DNA from: Combretum micranthum
Taxonomy: Eukaryota; Streptophyta; Magnoliopsida; Myrtales; Combretaceae
NCBI GenBank assembly: GCA_024138025.1
Contig: JAMXBD010000170.1
Span: forward strand, 310,001 to 374,000
DNA length: 64,000 nucleotides
Direction of reading: 5' to 3'
In this document: positions 50,956 through 62,660 of the stretch, piece after piece
How the letters are laid out: each line of letters starts with the position of its first letter
Numbering within the stretch: position 1 is the first letter of the stretch
Notes under the pieces: generated by a model
What the model was told of the DNA's origin: nothing
Databases searched by the model: none
The model's input: the letters and a program-made list of their open reading frames with translations, nothing else
Translations under genes and position numbers: made by a program

Positions 50956-53138
50956 TCATTTTTTCAAGATACGCATGGCAATAGGTGATAGGGGACAAAC
51001 TATGGAAATACCAACAAATAAAAACCTTAAGAGCGAGGTGGGGCTAAGAGCACCCATGGCTGTGCCATAAGTAGAACATAGTGCAAACATAGCAATTTGC
51101 AACTCTAACTGCAACGGAAACTTTGCTGTGAGGATGTAGATCATTTGAAGTGAGGCATAAAATCCTACTGAATTGAAAAGGAGGAAGAGAGCATATGAGA
51201 CAGGGTTTTTTGACCCTAAGATAGATGTTCCAGCTATGTGTATCGGGGTTGTAATTGTTGCATTACTATTACCATTATTATTTGTATTTCCACTATCATC
51301 TTGCCATAATCCACCTGGTGGTTGAAGAACAGCCTGGTATGTAGCAGTTGTGATTAGAGCAGCTATTACAAGGAGGGCATTTCGAGCATCACCTGGAGAG
51401 TCTCTCCCTTTTTTGAATTTAAAATACTGTGAACATGGGTTTCTATCATTTATGGCCTTGAAGAACTTGCAGAATCGACCTAACCATGTTGTTGAAATTG
51501 GTGATGTGTTTTGTCCATCTGCAGGGCTATTGTGATTCTCAAAATCCAGTCTTTATAGTTTAACAATGGATATGAGCTTGTTGCACTTCTTGCTCCAGCT
51601 TTCATTAGGATCTCACCAATTCTCTATCTCCTGCTTCACTTTGAAAGAGAGAGAGAACATCAAGAGCTGTTAAGCCCCTCCCGTTTACTATATTAAGGTC
51701 GATTGCATCTTTATTGATGGCATCTCCCTTGAGCATGAACTCAATAACCTGTTTGATGGTTTCACTTATGAGACATAGGAAAATATAATATTGATTACAA
51801 GGAAAAAAAAGGAGTAAGGAAAAAGAAAACATTGTTTATATGTTTAATTAGCTAATAATAATTTTGACAAAAACTATTAGTATAAGGCGAAATATTTAGT
51901 TGATGGCTAATGGTAGCTAATAACTCCATCCAATGTATTCAAACATTACCATTTCCTTTAACATCATTCCCGTTTGAAAGCCATGTGCTAATAATTACAA
52001 GTCGTTGAAATTACTATAATAATATATAGGGTAAATATCACGAGTAGTATCTAAATTTTGATTAAATATACAATCAAGTACTTCAATTATGAAACAGATT
52101 AATTTAATACCTGAAAATTATTATTACCTCACATAAAAATTTTTTTTAGATACTAAATTGATGGATTTTAAAGTTGAGATATAATATATATGGCAATTAT
52201 AAAGCTTTGATTATAACAAGAGAACTTATGCACTCAATCATTGTTGATTAAGTGCAAAAAGAACCCATAAATGCCCATGACTTTTGAAATTGAATAAATG
52301 TCCCCTAAACTATTGGCAAAACCTAGAGGGGCCCTTGATAAAAAATTGCAATTAATTTGAAAGCAATTTTAGGGTTTAACTATTATTTGGGAGGAATGTG
52401 TATGTCATTAAAAGTTATGGGAGGTAAAATCACACTTCAGTAGATCAGAAAGTATATTTGCGGTTGATCGTTTTGGAAAATATTTCTGATGATCCAAAAC
52501 CCATAATCATGTAATAAGACTTGCGCAACTAATTAATAAGTACATACCTCGTACAGTTTATGAGCTACTGCAAGGTGTAGGATAGTATTGCCTTCTGAAT
52601 CCTTGACATTCAATACATGCTCTTTTCCAGATCGTTTCAAATGTTCAACAAGCAACATGAATGCTTTGAATCTACTATTCTTCACGGCAAGGTGAAGTGG
52701 GGTCTCCCCTCGTACCGACACTTGCTCCACCGATCGCTGCAAGCTGAAATCAACACTCCATGACCTGAACTCTCCTTTCATAGCAGCATAATGTAGAGGA
52801 ATTCTCAATTCTCTACCCTTGAGAAGGCAGAGTTCATGGTCTAATTTTAAAAGTTCTCTTACGATTTCAACATGTCCTTTGGCCGCAGCGATATGCAGAG
52901 GACTGAAGCCATCCTGGTTCACTTCTCGAGCATATTGTTGCCTTAAATTTAAGATCTCCCTGACAAAATTGATATGACCGGCCAGACAAGCAACATGTAA
53001 AGGTGTATCGCTGCCATATAAATCCACGGAATCCAGTAAACAAGCATGGTTGTTGATCAAGGCGAAGAGTGAATCGACATTGCCTGTGTAGGCTGCTTCA
53101 AACAATCTCTGGTCCATGAGAGTTTCTATAATATTCAT
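50956..53138 (-). pseudogene. Ankyrin-repeat protein with PGG domain, apparently frameshifted
   Basis: Plant membrane ankyrin protein; some relatives act in immunity, but the role of this one is unknown. Two exons: 53138-52548 (197 codons, start MNIIETLMDQRLFEAA; a second Met at 53117 is possible) and 51748-50956, joined by a GT-AG intron with a perfect phase match. Exon 1 has about five ankyrin repeats (TPLHVACLAGH, SPLHIAAAKGH, IPLHYAAMKG, TPLHLAVKN, TILHLAVAHK). Exon 2 carries the PGG domain (KGRDSPGDARNALLVIAALI, QPPGGLW) and about four hydrophobic segments ending ILKK. Two single-base deletions in exon 2, near 51625 and in a T-run near 51545, break the frame. Repeat three shows a locally shifted stretch compatible with three more deletions. 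Corrected length would be about 461 residues, normal for the family. Either a young pseudogene or a real gene with assembly errors. Confidence 0.85.
52028..52160. repeat. Possible MITE end inside the ankyrin gene intron
   Basis: gggtaaatatcacgagtag followed by aatttaatacctgaaaat resembles the arm of the hairpin element at 53351-53535 (reversed: gggtaaatgttgcaaatgatacttg). Only one end is clear. Low confidence. Confidence 0.35.
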
Positions 53139-53350
53139 ATGATGATTTGCCTTGGTTTCTTGAACCAAACGTTGTCCTCATTTATATACATCCATTCAAG
53201 TTCTAGTTAGCATGTCATATGAAGCCCGAATTCATGTTAGACTTTGAGATGACATAAGAAAACTTGAAAATAAATTATACCGATTACTTTCCTAAAGTTT
53301 TGAAATTATGTCTCTCAGACATGACGTTGATGTTGCATTAGTATTGAATT

Positions 53351-53535
53351 TTGGCAAAATATGTCATTAGATATACGTATTTTGAAATTGATCAATTTAA
53401 TACTTAAAATTTAAAATTAATCAATTTTGTGCACGCTAACAATAGCTCTATTATATTGGTTAGCGTACACGAAAAGTAATTTTATGTATTAAATTGATCA
53501 ATTTCAAAATTCAAGTATCATTTGCAACATTTACC
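53351..53535. mobile_element. Small hairpin MITE upstream of the ankyrin gene
   Basis: The left arm (about 53351-53440) and the right arm (about 53459-53535) are reverse complements over most of their length, including gaaattgatcaatttaata and gcgctaac-like blocks (gcacgctaac and gttagcgtac), around an 18-base loop. About 185 bp, no coding capacity. A target duplication was not resolved. It sits about 200 bp upstream of the ankyrin start and so may be in its promoter. Confidence 0.65.
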
Positions 53536-54534
53536 CCCTCCAACATATATGAATTATGCTCATAAAAAATTTGAAGAAATATTTATGTAATTATTTAACT
53601 TATCATGGAATGTTTATGAATTTTCAATACTTATTAGAAGTCTAACATTATATAATAAGGTATTGATGTATAATGAACTGGGGATGTTTTATATATTCTA
53701 AGGATCATCTATCCATTTTACTGAGAAACTTCGTTTCAACCATCAGATATGCATTGCATTTCTCGTAATTAATTGGATGGAAGGGAACTTATTTTAATTT
53801 ATGCATATTATTGCATATCAACCGCACCCCTTTTGACCAAGAGCTATAAATAACTAATTATATATTATAAAATTTTTAGTTTTGTTAACCAATTCTAAAG
53901 TTGACTCCTAAACAAGCTACATTTCATTCCTTTTAATTCACCGTATACTAGCGATAACAAGACCTAAAGCTATCAACATCTAGTATATTTAATCTAGGAT
54001 TGTTAAATAAAAAAATATGGTGTTGATGTCATATAATTACAAGTTTAAAATTTTAAATGGAATGATTATAGTATTTACTTTGACATGTTACCCTATGGGG
54101 CTCCAACTAATTAATTTCACAAATGTGTCCAAAGTTGCCCTAAATCATTCTCCATAATTCAAAATCGTATTTTTTTGTTATGTAATAAATATATAAATAG
54201 ATAGTCAGACTAAACTACGAATCTAGATGCAAGAAATGAGCATTTAGCATGAAATTAAACAAGAAGGAAAACAAAATATACTATTAGATAATGGAGTATA
54301 AAATCAAAGAGAAGAAGAAGGAAATACCTGTTAAAGAAGATAAATTTGGGAGGGTTTAGCTTTGTGTGTTTTGGTATGGAATGAACTATGATTGTGAGTG
54401 TTATGTGACTTCTTCTCTTAGTTGATTTTCAACTTTTTCTTCCACTTAAAGCGAATGTTTCCTTTGGGCATCACAATAACACAATAAAAGTTTCAAATCC
54501 CTACCCATTAATCAAAACCTTTGGATGAAATTTC
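53536..54534. other. Intergenic DNA upstream of the ankyrin gene
   Basis: AT-rich, no gene seen. It may contain part of the ankyrin gene's promoter or a 5' untranslated exon, but no signal is clear enough to call. Confidence 0.5.
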
Positions 54535-54900
54535 CTAATAACAAAATAAGATAAATGGAGAGTGTTTATGTGTGTGACTCAAAATCATATACACTACCAG
54601 CTTTTGGCAATATGACCTTTTGTATTGGCTAGCTTGAAAAATATATGGGTTTTGTGTGTTCCTTTTTGGTTTTATGAGTTTTGAGATATGTAAGATCATT
54701 TGTACACATCCTCTGTGATTTTTTTCAACACTAGTAGATTCATCTCGCTCCTCTGCCCATGGTTTGTCCCGCAAGAGTTTCCACGTAAAATCTTGTGTGT
54801 TTTTTACTTTCTATTTAGTTTTTTACCATTGTTTGTCTTATTCGATCATAATAAGTGATATCAGAGCCCAGCGTTTTAGGTTTTTTGTCTTTCTTCTACA

Positions 54901-56990
54901 ATGGCAATAGTAAAGTATGATATTTCGTTTTTAGATTGGATTACAAGGTTTTCTCTATGCTAAGTCAAGATGAGAGTGGTGTTAGCATAGATGGATTTGG
55001 ATGATGCATTGTTAAGGTTTGTCAAGATGCCAGCATCTTGTTCACTGGAAGAAAATTTACATAAGGATTGTAAAGCCCTTTCTCAAATTCATCTCCATTT
55101 ATCAAATTAGACTTTACAGGATGTGTTGAAAAGAAGGTAGATGCTGAGTTATGGTTAAAATAAGAACAACTGTATATGATGAAGAGTTTGACCAGTAAAT
55201 TACATTTGAAGTAGCGATTGTACTCATACAAGTTGTTAGAAGGTGGGTCTCTAAAAGATCACTCGACAGTTTTTAAAGAAATTGTTTCTGATTTGGAAAC
55301 TTTAGAGGTTAAGTATGATGAGGCGAATTTGGCTTTAATTATGTTGTGTTTGCTACCTCCTTCATATTCGAATTTAAAGACACAATCATGTATAGTCGCA
55401 ATTATCTTACCATGGAAGAGGTGTATAATGCTTTAGTAATTGGATCCGAGCCTAAAGCAGAGGGTCTTGTTTCTCATGGTATGATTCAAGAACGTAGTTA
55501 TGGTAATTCAAGGGGAAGGTCAAAGTCTTTAAATAAAGATAAGGTCTATAGGTATTGCAAATAAAAAGGACACATTAAATTAAGATGCTATAACTTGCAG
55601 AACAAGAAAAAAAATGCTGTTGAAAATCAGAAGTGGAAGCAACCGGAAAAATCTGCTGAAGCTGATGTAGCTAAAGACCACAGTGGTAGTGAGCTTCTTG
55701 TAGCTTCTAATGATGATCCTCAGACCAGTGAGGAGTGGATTCTGGATTCTGGTTGTACCTTTCATATGTGTCCCAATCAAGACTGATTTTCAACATATGA
55801 AAAGGTTTCTAAAGGTGTTATTCTATTAGGAAATAATGCTTCTTGCAAGGTTATAGGAATTGACACTATAAAGATTAAGATGTTTAATGATGTTGTTAGG
55901 ACACTTGAAGATGTGAGATATGTTCTTGACTTAAAGAGAAAATTAATTTCATTGAGTACTCTTGATACTAAAGGGTACAAATATACTGGTGAAAGTAGAG
56001 TTCTGAAGATCAATGAAAGATTAATTTCATTGAGTACTCTTGATACTGTCGTCACTTCTTCTTCTCTATCAGATGAGGATGCTACTGGACTTTGGCATAT
56101 GCGTTTAGGGCATATGAGTGAAGCTAGTATGGTTGAATTGAGCAGAAGAGGACTTCTTGATGGGCAGGGCATCAGTAAGTCGAAAATTTATGAACACTGT
56201 ATGTTTGGTCAGCAAAAAAGAGTAAGATTCACCATAGGTACTTACAATACTAAGGATATACTGGATTATATCCATTCTAATCTATAGGGACTGTCTAGAG
56301 TGCCTTCAAGTAGAGGTACTATCTACATGTTGACCATCATTGATGATTTCTCCAAAAGAGTATGGGTATTTTTCTTGAAGCAGAAGAATATAGTTTTACC
56401 TGTATTCAAAGAGTGGAAGATGATGATTGAGAAACAAACTAGATAGTATATAAAGCGTCTTTGTACAAATATTGGCCTTGAATTCTATTCTAATGATTTC
56501 AATATTCTGTGTAAATCAGAGGGAATTGCAAGGCATCTAATAGTTCCTAGTATGCCTCAACAAAACAGAGTAACAGAACAGATGAACAGAGACATTATGG
56601 AGAAAGTTAGGCGTATGTTGTCTAATGCTTAATTAGCGAAGTCATTCTGGGCTAAAGCAGCTTCTACAGTATGTTATTTAATAAATAGGTCTCCATCTAC
56701 AACTATTAAGAATAAGACTCTACTTGAGGTATGGTCTAATATTCCTGCTGATTATTCAAAGTTGAAAGTTTTTTACTGTCCTGCATCTGGTCATGTAGAT
56801 AATGGGAAGCTTGAGCCTAGATTTCTAAAGTGCATATTCTTTGGTTTTAAACCTAGTGTCAAAGGATATAAATTGTAGTGTCCTGATTTGAAGAAAGTCA
56901 TTATCAGTAGGGACGTGATTTTAATGAAGCATCTATGTTATCAAACTTATCTTCTACAACTTCATCTGATAAATTATAGTAGAAATCAAG
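54901..56990 (+). pseudogene. TNT-type copia gag, protease and integrase (broken)
   Basis: gag starts MAIVKYDISFLDW at 54901 and runs through frameshifts to a zinc knuckle near 55550 (YRYCK, stop, KGHIKLRCY). The protease motif ILDSGCTFHMCPNQD lies near 55740-55784 with a stop where a Trp is expected. The integrase zinc domain is at LWHMRLGHMSE (56091-56123) and the core includes MLTIIDDFSKRVWVFFLKQ (about 56328) and PQQNRVTEQMNR (about 56556). Stops at 55562, 56285, 56444 and 56630 and losses near 56750 disable it. A 28-base segment is duplicated at 55942-55969 and 56020-56047. Confidence 0.85.
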
Positions 56991-57229
56991 CATGCTAGTG
57001 GAGTTTTAGACTGATTCAAGGTCTACATCAGAGTCTATTTCTCAACCTAGATCATAGACACAAGATAGTTCTGTCTCTACACCACTACAGCAGCAATATT
57101 CCATTACTAGAGACAAATCTAGGAGAGAAGTTAGACTTCTTCAGAGATATGTAGAGACAAATCTTGTAGCTTATGCAGATTGATTCTAATCAAGAGCTAT
57201 CTACTTACTCTTAAGCTGTGAATTATGAT

Positions 57230-58705
57230 GATTTTGGTAAGTAGATGATTGCAATGCAAGAGGAGATGGAATCTCTTTATAAGAATGGAACTTGAGATTT
57301 AGTAAAGCTTCCAAAAGGGAAAAAGACTATTCATTACAAATGGGTATTCAAGAGAAAAGAAGGAACACTAGGAGTTGAAGAGCCCAGATACAAAGCAAGA
57401 CTTATTGCAAAGGGCTACAGTCAAATACTAGGTATTAGTTTCAATGGTGTGTTTTCTCCTATTGTAAAACACAACTTTATTAGAGCTTTACTTAGTATTG
57501 TAACTTTGCACAATCTTGAGTTTGAATAGTTGGATATGAAGACAACTTTCTTATATGGAGAGCTTGATGAAGACATTTACATGCAATAGTCAAAGGGCTT
57601 TGTGGTCTCAAAAAGGAGGATCATGTTTGTATGTTGAAGAAATCACTTTATGGCTAAAAGCAATCACCCAGGTAGTGGTACAAGAGGTTTGACTCATTTA
57701 TTACTTCTCATAGTTTTAGGAGAAGTAATTTTGATAGTTGTGTGTATTTTAAGAAATTTGAAGACGGGCCTTTTATTTATTTACTCTTGTATGTTAATGA
57801 CATGTTGATTGTAGTCAAGGATAGAGCAGATATTAAGAAGGTTAAAAATTAGTTGAGTAGAGAGTTTGAAATGAAAGACTTGGGAGTAGTAAAGAAGATA
57901 CTTAGAATGGAACTGCGAGGGATATAAAAGAAGGTAAATTGCATCTCAGTCAAAAGGCATATTTTGAGAAGATTTTATACAAGCTTAATATGATGAATGC
58001 TAAGCCTGTCAGTACACCTTTTGCAGGACATTTCAAACTATTATTTGCTTTATCTCCACAGTTAGATGATGAAGTTGAATATATGTCAAGAGTTCATTAT
58101 TCTAGTGCTGTAGGATCTCTTACGTATGTTATGGTTTGCACACGTCCAGATTTGTCATATGCTGTGAGTATTGTCAATAGGTGTATGACAAATCCTGGTA
58201 AAGAATAATGGAGAGTAGTTTAGTAGATTTTCAAGTACTTAAGGGGTACTACTGATGTTTGTCTACAATTTGGTGGAACTAGAGATAAAATTATTGGTTT
58301 TATGGATTTTGATTTGGTTGGAGATTTGGATAAGAGAAAATCTCTCACAAGTTACATTTTTGCTCTTGGTGGATGTACTATCAGTTGGAAAGCCACTTTG
58401 CAAGCTACAGTTGCTCTATCCACAATTAAAGCTGAATACATGATCATTACAGAAGCTTTTCAGGAAGCTATTTGGTTAAAAGGGTTATTTAGCGAAATCA
58501 GTGATGACATGAAGACTGCAATAGTCTTTTGTGACAGTCAGAGTGCAATCTATCTCACTAAAGATTAGATGTATCATGAGAGGACAAAGCACATTGATGT
58601 CAGGTATCATTTTGCTTGTGATATTATTGCTGATGGTGATATTGCTGTAAATAAGGTTAGTACTCAGGATAACCCTGTTGATATGATGACTAAGATACTT
58701 CCTAT
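57230..58705 (+). pseudogene. TNT-type copia reverse transcriptase and RNase H (broken, truncated by insertion)
   Basis: RT blocks can be followed: ALP-less start MQEEMESLYKNGT near 57256, HYKWVFKRKEG (about 57333), ARLIAKGYSQ (about 57396), LLYVNDMLI (about 57784; YVND instead of YVDD), then the RNase H stretch ISWKATLQATVALSTIKAEY (near 58380) and FCDSQSAIYLTKD. Stops occur at 57290, 57529 and 58568. The frame reaches DMMTKILPIV at about 58683-58710, where the gypsy-related insertion starts; the expected continuation KHCLDLI is found beyond it near 62602. Confidence 0.85.
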
Positions 58706-61700
58706 TGTCACGCCTCGATGGTACCTTAGTAGTAGTAAACAAGCTATACTTATAAACTACTACTAGTTAACCTTTAGAGAATGCCATATTTTCAAACAAC
58801 AGGATCTTTTAGTTGCGTCGATAAGAAATGATAAACACATATAAGTCTAAATTAGTAAATATCTACCATCACAAGTAGTGAATATCTTAATAGTATTACA
58901 GACCATAATTCTATTCTAAGAGTCTCCAAATACATAAGATGATTATTCAAATACTAACTAGCTTATGACTAGAAATAAAAATAGATAACATAACCCCAAG
59001 ATCTCATATTATTCTAGCTTCTAAGTTCTTATCGAAGCCATACTCCTGGAAGTAACCAGCCAAGATCGTAGAGTTAATTTAAAAGGTCTTTAAGAGTGTG
59101 AGTGAAACTATGGACTCAGTAAATAACCAGGCATATTATACATCAAGTAAGTTTATTAACAAATCATATAAAATGCAACAATCAAACATATGTACAGATA
59201 CAAGCTTAGATGATCTAAAATCCAAACAAGAAAAAGATTTGTACCCTCATTTTAGGGTTGAAGAACAATTACTTTTATGATCCACCTGCTCAAAAGAGAC
59301 TAAGTTTACAAGAAAATCAATGAATTCTTGTTTTAAGGTTATTTCTTTAGTTTACAGGTATTTGAACTGACCATTTCCTGCAATAATCCTTAGAAACTCT
59401 CTAAGTATTAATTATTTCAAAGTGATACTACAGGAGGCATTCTTTGTTGCCACTTAGTTCTCGTAGAACCGACGGAACAAAGAAAACCTTGGAAAAGCTA
59501 ATACTTTAGAAAAACCAACCATTAACAGAGAATCGAAATATTAATACGTAGCAAGCAACCACCATTTTTGAATATGCAATAATATACTTCATGCAATGCA
59601 TAACCATGTTATTTAATGAGCCAATAAGTTTTATTTAGATATATATATAGTGATCATACATTGCACACATTAATCAACATGCTATTCCAAATCATTAAAC
59701 AATTGTATTATCACTTTCATTAACTCGTATTGGCATCACAAGCAATCAAATCAAGTTGTAAATCATTCTCATCATGCTTTTTGCAACAACTATATTATTA
59801 TCTTTGCATTGCATGTGCCATAATTACAAGCACAAGCAGTATAATAGATCTGAGTTACTCACTTGCTTATAATGGCTAATCGTAATAATCCACAAGGAAA
59901 TCCTCAAAGGTATCAAGGTCACCTATCGAGATGAATTAAATGTTCATCAATTTGGCATAAATTATATAACTAAACTCCTATGAGTGTCTAAGTGTCCTAT
60001 ATTGGTATTTGATTTTATCCCTATTACTATATTAGTCTTTTAATAGTCACATGGTAACAATTATTATTTAATATTTTATTTTTATTTTGCTTTTCTTGAT
60101 TTTATTTGATGTTTATATTTTTATTGGATAGTTATAGAGTTGTATTTAACGGATCAATATTATTATTATTATGTCATTCCGTAGTTAACCTACTATGATA
60201 ACTAATATTATTTTCTATCATTTAGTTTCGTTGTGTTTTTCTTGATTTTTGTTCATGTCATTATTTGTTATTTATGGGTATTACATTATCTTTAATTCTA
60301 GCTTATCTACTTTTCCATTCTTGTATATATTTATACCTATATAATGCAATTATCATCGTTTTAATCTTTTATTATACAGAGGTATGTTATTTGCAATGGC
60401 TTCTAAAGTTTTTTTCTTAATCAAGTATTATACATATTAATATTAATATTTAATTATTTGTTATATTAAATTTTATGTTTCATCTTCTCCTTCTTCTTTG
60501 TTTTTTTAATATATATATATATGTTTATTCTGGATGAAACAAATTTTTTTCTAGAGATAATTTATACGTACGCCAGCATCCAATGCTGCCAGTGTTGGAA
60601 TCCAGATGACAGCGTTTGTATATTTTACATGCATCTTTGTATCTACATACGCTGGCTCAACGCCTCTAGCTTTACAACGTATGCCGACACCAACACCACC
60701 GACATAGAGTTTCAAAACCGCTGGTATTCGTTCATATTATGTAAAAAAAATATTACGTATCTTCTGTTTCCGGTGTAAGCCGTCTCAACACTGCCGCCTA
60801 CCTGTGTACACCGCCGGCGTTGAGTACTTACATTACTGTTGTAAGGGCAATGTTTGTTACTATTCATCATCTTCTCCGATTTTTGTTCGTTCGAAATTTA
60901 GATTTCTTATAATATATATGTATTATACTTCTATTAAAACTCCTTCTAAGTGTTTTTACTTGGTCTATAACTATTTCTCGTGTCATAACAACATAAATAA
61001 CATTCTATAATCATTAATCTACATGATTTCTTACTACCACTTATATTATAACATATAAATAAGGTCTAAAGTTAAGTTTTACCTTGTGTGAGCTGGTATG
61101 AAGGTATCGAATCCTTCCTTTTCGCTTGAAATGAACCTAGGGTTAATAATAACATTGTTTACGCTAGTGTTCTAACATATTACTAATTAAAAATGAATTT
61201 ACACTTACCTTTCTTTACCTTCCTCTTAAGCTCGGAGCTTACTAATGGAATTGAGATGGTGTGTTAGCTTTGTTAGCTTTGTTGGTTGTTTATGGAATTG
61301 TTATGGAACGAATTTGAGTCGTTGTTGTTGATGTTTTATGTAAGTTAATGGTTTTGTTGGTTTTTTTATTAAGTGTTATACACACACACACACATAGGCA
61401 GCCATTTTTTTTTTTTTCAAGAGTCTTCAGCCAAGGAGAAGAAGACTTCCACTGAAAGTTCATTTGCATGGCATAGTTTTCTTTGCATTAAATGATCTTG
61501 TTTGTTTGGGTTATTATGATTGGTTATTGGGTGTTGATTTGTTAACTTATTAAGGACAATTTGTGCAACTTAAATGAAGGTTTCGGTTGGAGAGAATCAA
61601 GGAAGTTCTATCTATGCATTTGTTGCAAATTGCACCGAATTTAAGGAAAAATTAATATAATATTATTTGGTTAAATATTTATCTTAGCTTTAGGGTAGTT

Positions 61701-62574
61701 TATTAAGTTAAACAGGTATAAATGTGACAGTTATTTAGAAGTTCTGTCTCCCAAAAAAAATTTATTTAATGCTTTCATAAATTTTCTAAATTATTATCGG
61801 GTTCAATTTTTGGTTTAAAATTTACGCGATTAATTATTTTTATGGTTCAATTTTTTGGTTTAAAATAATAGTGTGATCCAAATATTCATTTGGAATCTAG
61901 ATTGTGAGTTATTGATCTGTTTTCATTCCTATTATTTATTTATAACCTTAATGGTTCATCCTTAAATTATCGCTTTCTAACTATAAGCTTTGTTGATTAT
62001 TTACTTTATAATACACTTGAAATCTTTTTTAAAATTATTTCTATACTTGAATTTTTGATACTGGTTGCAAAATCTTAACTTTGATATTGTTACTATCTAT
62101 AGAACTTTATTTAGGGTTTGAGGATATATATAGGTTCATAACTACTTATGATTTTATTCTAAAATCTTTGTTGTCCCATATTGACCTTATATTTTCTATA
62201 TTTGTATTTCTATTCATTTCTACTAGTATGAAAAATCTCGGGGTTTATATTCTCTCTCCCTTAAAATAAGCTTTGTCCTCAAAGCTTGCATGCATACCTG
62301 AATTCTCAAAAAGAGAAGATAGTTTTTCTTGATCTCATCTTTCAGTTCCCATGTCCTTTCTTTAGTTCGGGATTCTCATAACACTTTAACATAAAGGATT
62401 TCCTTGTTTAAGAGTTTGCACTTTGCTATCAAATAGAATATGGTGTTCTCATGGGTTAAGTTCTCCTTTAAATCAATTGGTTCCAACTCAACCGCTTTAT
62501 CTAGATCCAATACATATTTTCTTAGTACCAATACATGAAAAATGTTATGTATACTAGATAAGTTTGGTTGGTCT
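58706..62574 (-). mobile_element. Inverted gypsy 3' fragment (LTR plus end of pol)
   Basis: Reverse-oriented LTR 58706-62249 (starts tgtcacgcctcg, ends ggggtttata), related to the gypsy LTRs of the nest but clearly more diverged. It is followed by the reversed polypurine tract (62250-62262) and about 300 bases of reversed pol tail matching 33455-33755 of the other element, including the aaaataagctttgtcctcaaagctt region. It lacks everything further upstream, so it is a truncated 3' piece, inserted into the TNT-type copia. Short microsatellites lie inside, such as (ca)n at about 61381-61393. No 5-bp target duplication was found. Confidence 0.85.
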
Positions 62575-62600
62575 TTCTCATAGGTTAAGTTCTCCTTTAA
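62575..62600. repeat. Filler copy at the truncated gypsy/copia junction
   Basis: These 26 bases repeat 62446-62471 in the same orientation with one mismatch (core ggttaagttctcctttaa). The first copy is homologous to the pol tail; the second lies exactly where the gypsy fragment stops and the copia resumes, as templated filler DNA would. Confidence 0.75.
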
Positions 62601-62660
62601 GCATTGTTTGGACTTGATTAATGTTGATTACTGAATGATCTCCTTTGGGTTTATGGAAGA
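62601..62660 (+). pseudogene. Continuation of the TNT-type copia after the insertion
   Basis: gcattgtttggacttgatt codes for the HCLDLI block that normally follows the RNase H end interrupted at 58705. It ends in a stop (tga near 62634). The 3' LTR was not recognised downstream. Confidence 0.65.

Larger units (their letters stand above)
54535..58705 (+). mobile_element. TNT1-94-type Ty1/copia element, decayed
   Basis: The LTR end portion (about 54535-54848, with aagagtttccacgtaaaatc and a T-rich stretch typical of these LTRs) is followed by a primer-site remnant tgatatcagagc (54856-54867, one mismatch to the initiator-Met site). Then come gag, protease, integrase, reverse transcriptase and RNase H in copia order. 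The left LTR end was not found. The element is cut at 58705 by an inverted gypsy fragment and resumes for a short stretch from about 62601. Many stops; not functional. Confidence 0.85.

Noticed and set aside
53139..53168. Longer N-terminus for the ankyrin protein
   Set aside because: The codon at 53168 is ttg, not atg; the first true Met is at 53138.
54535..54774. Antisense open frame near the start of the TNT-type copia
   Set aside because: It lies in the LTR remnant and matches no protein.
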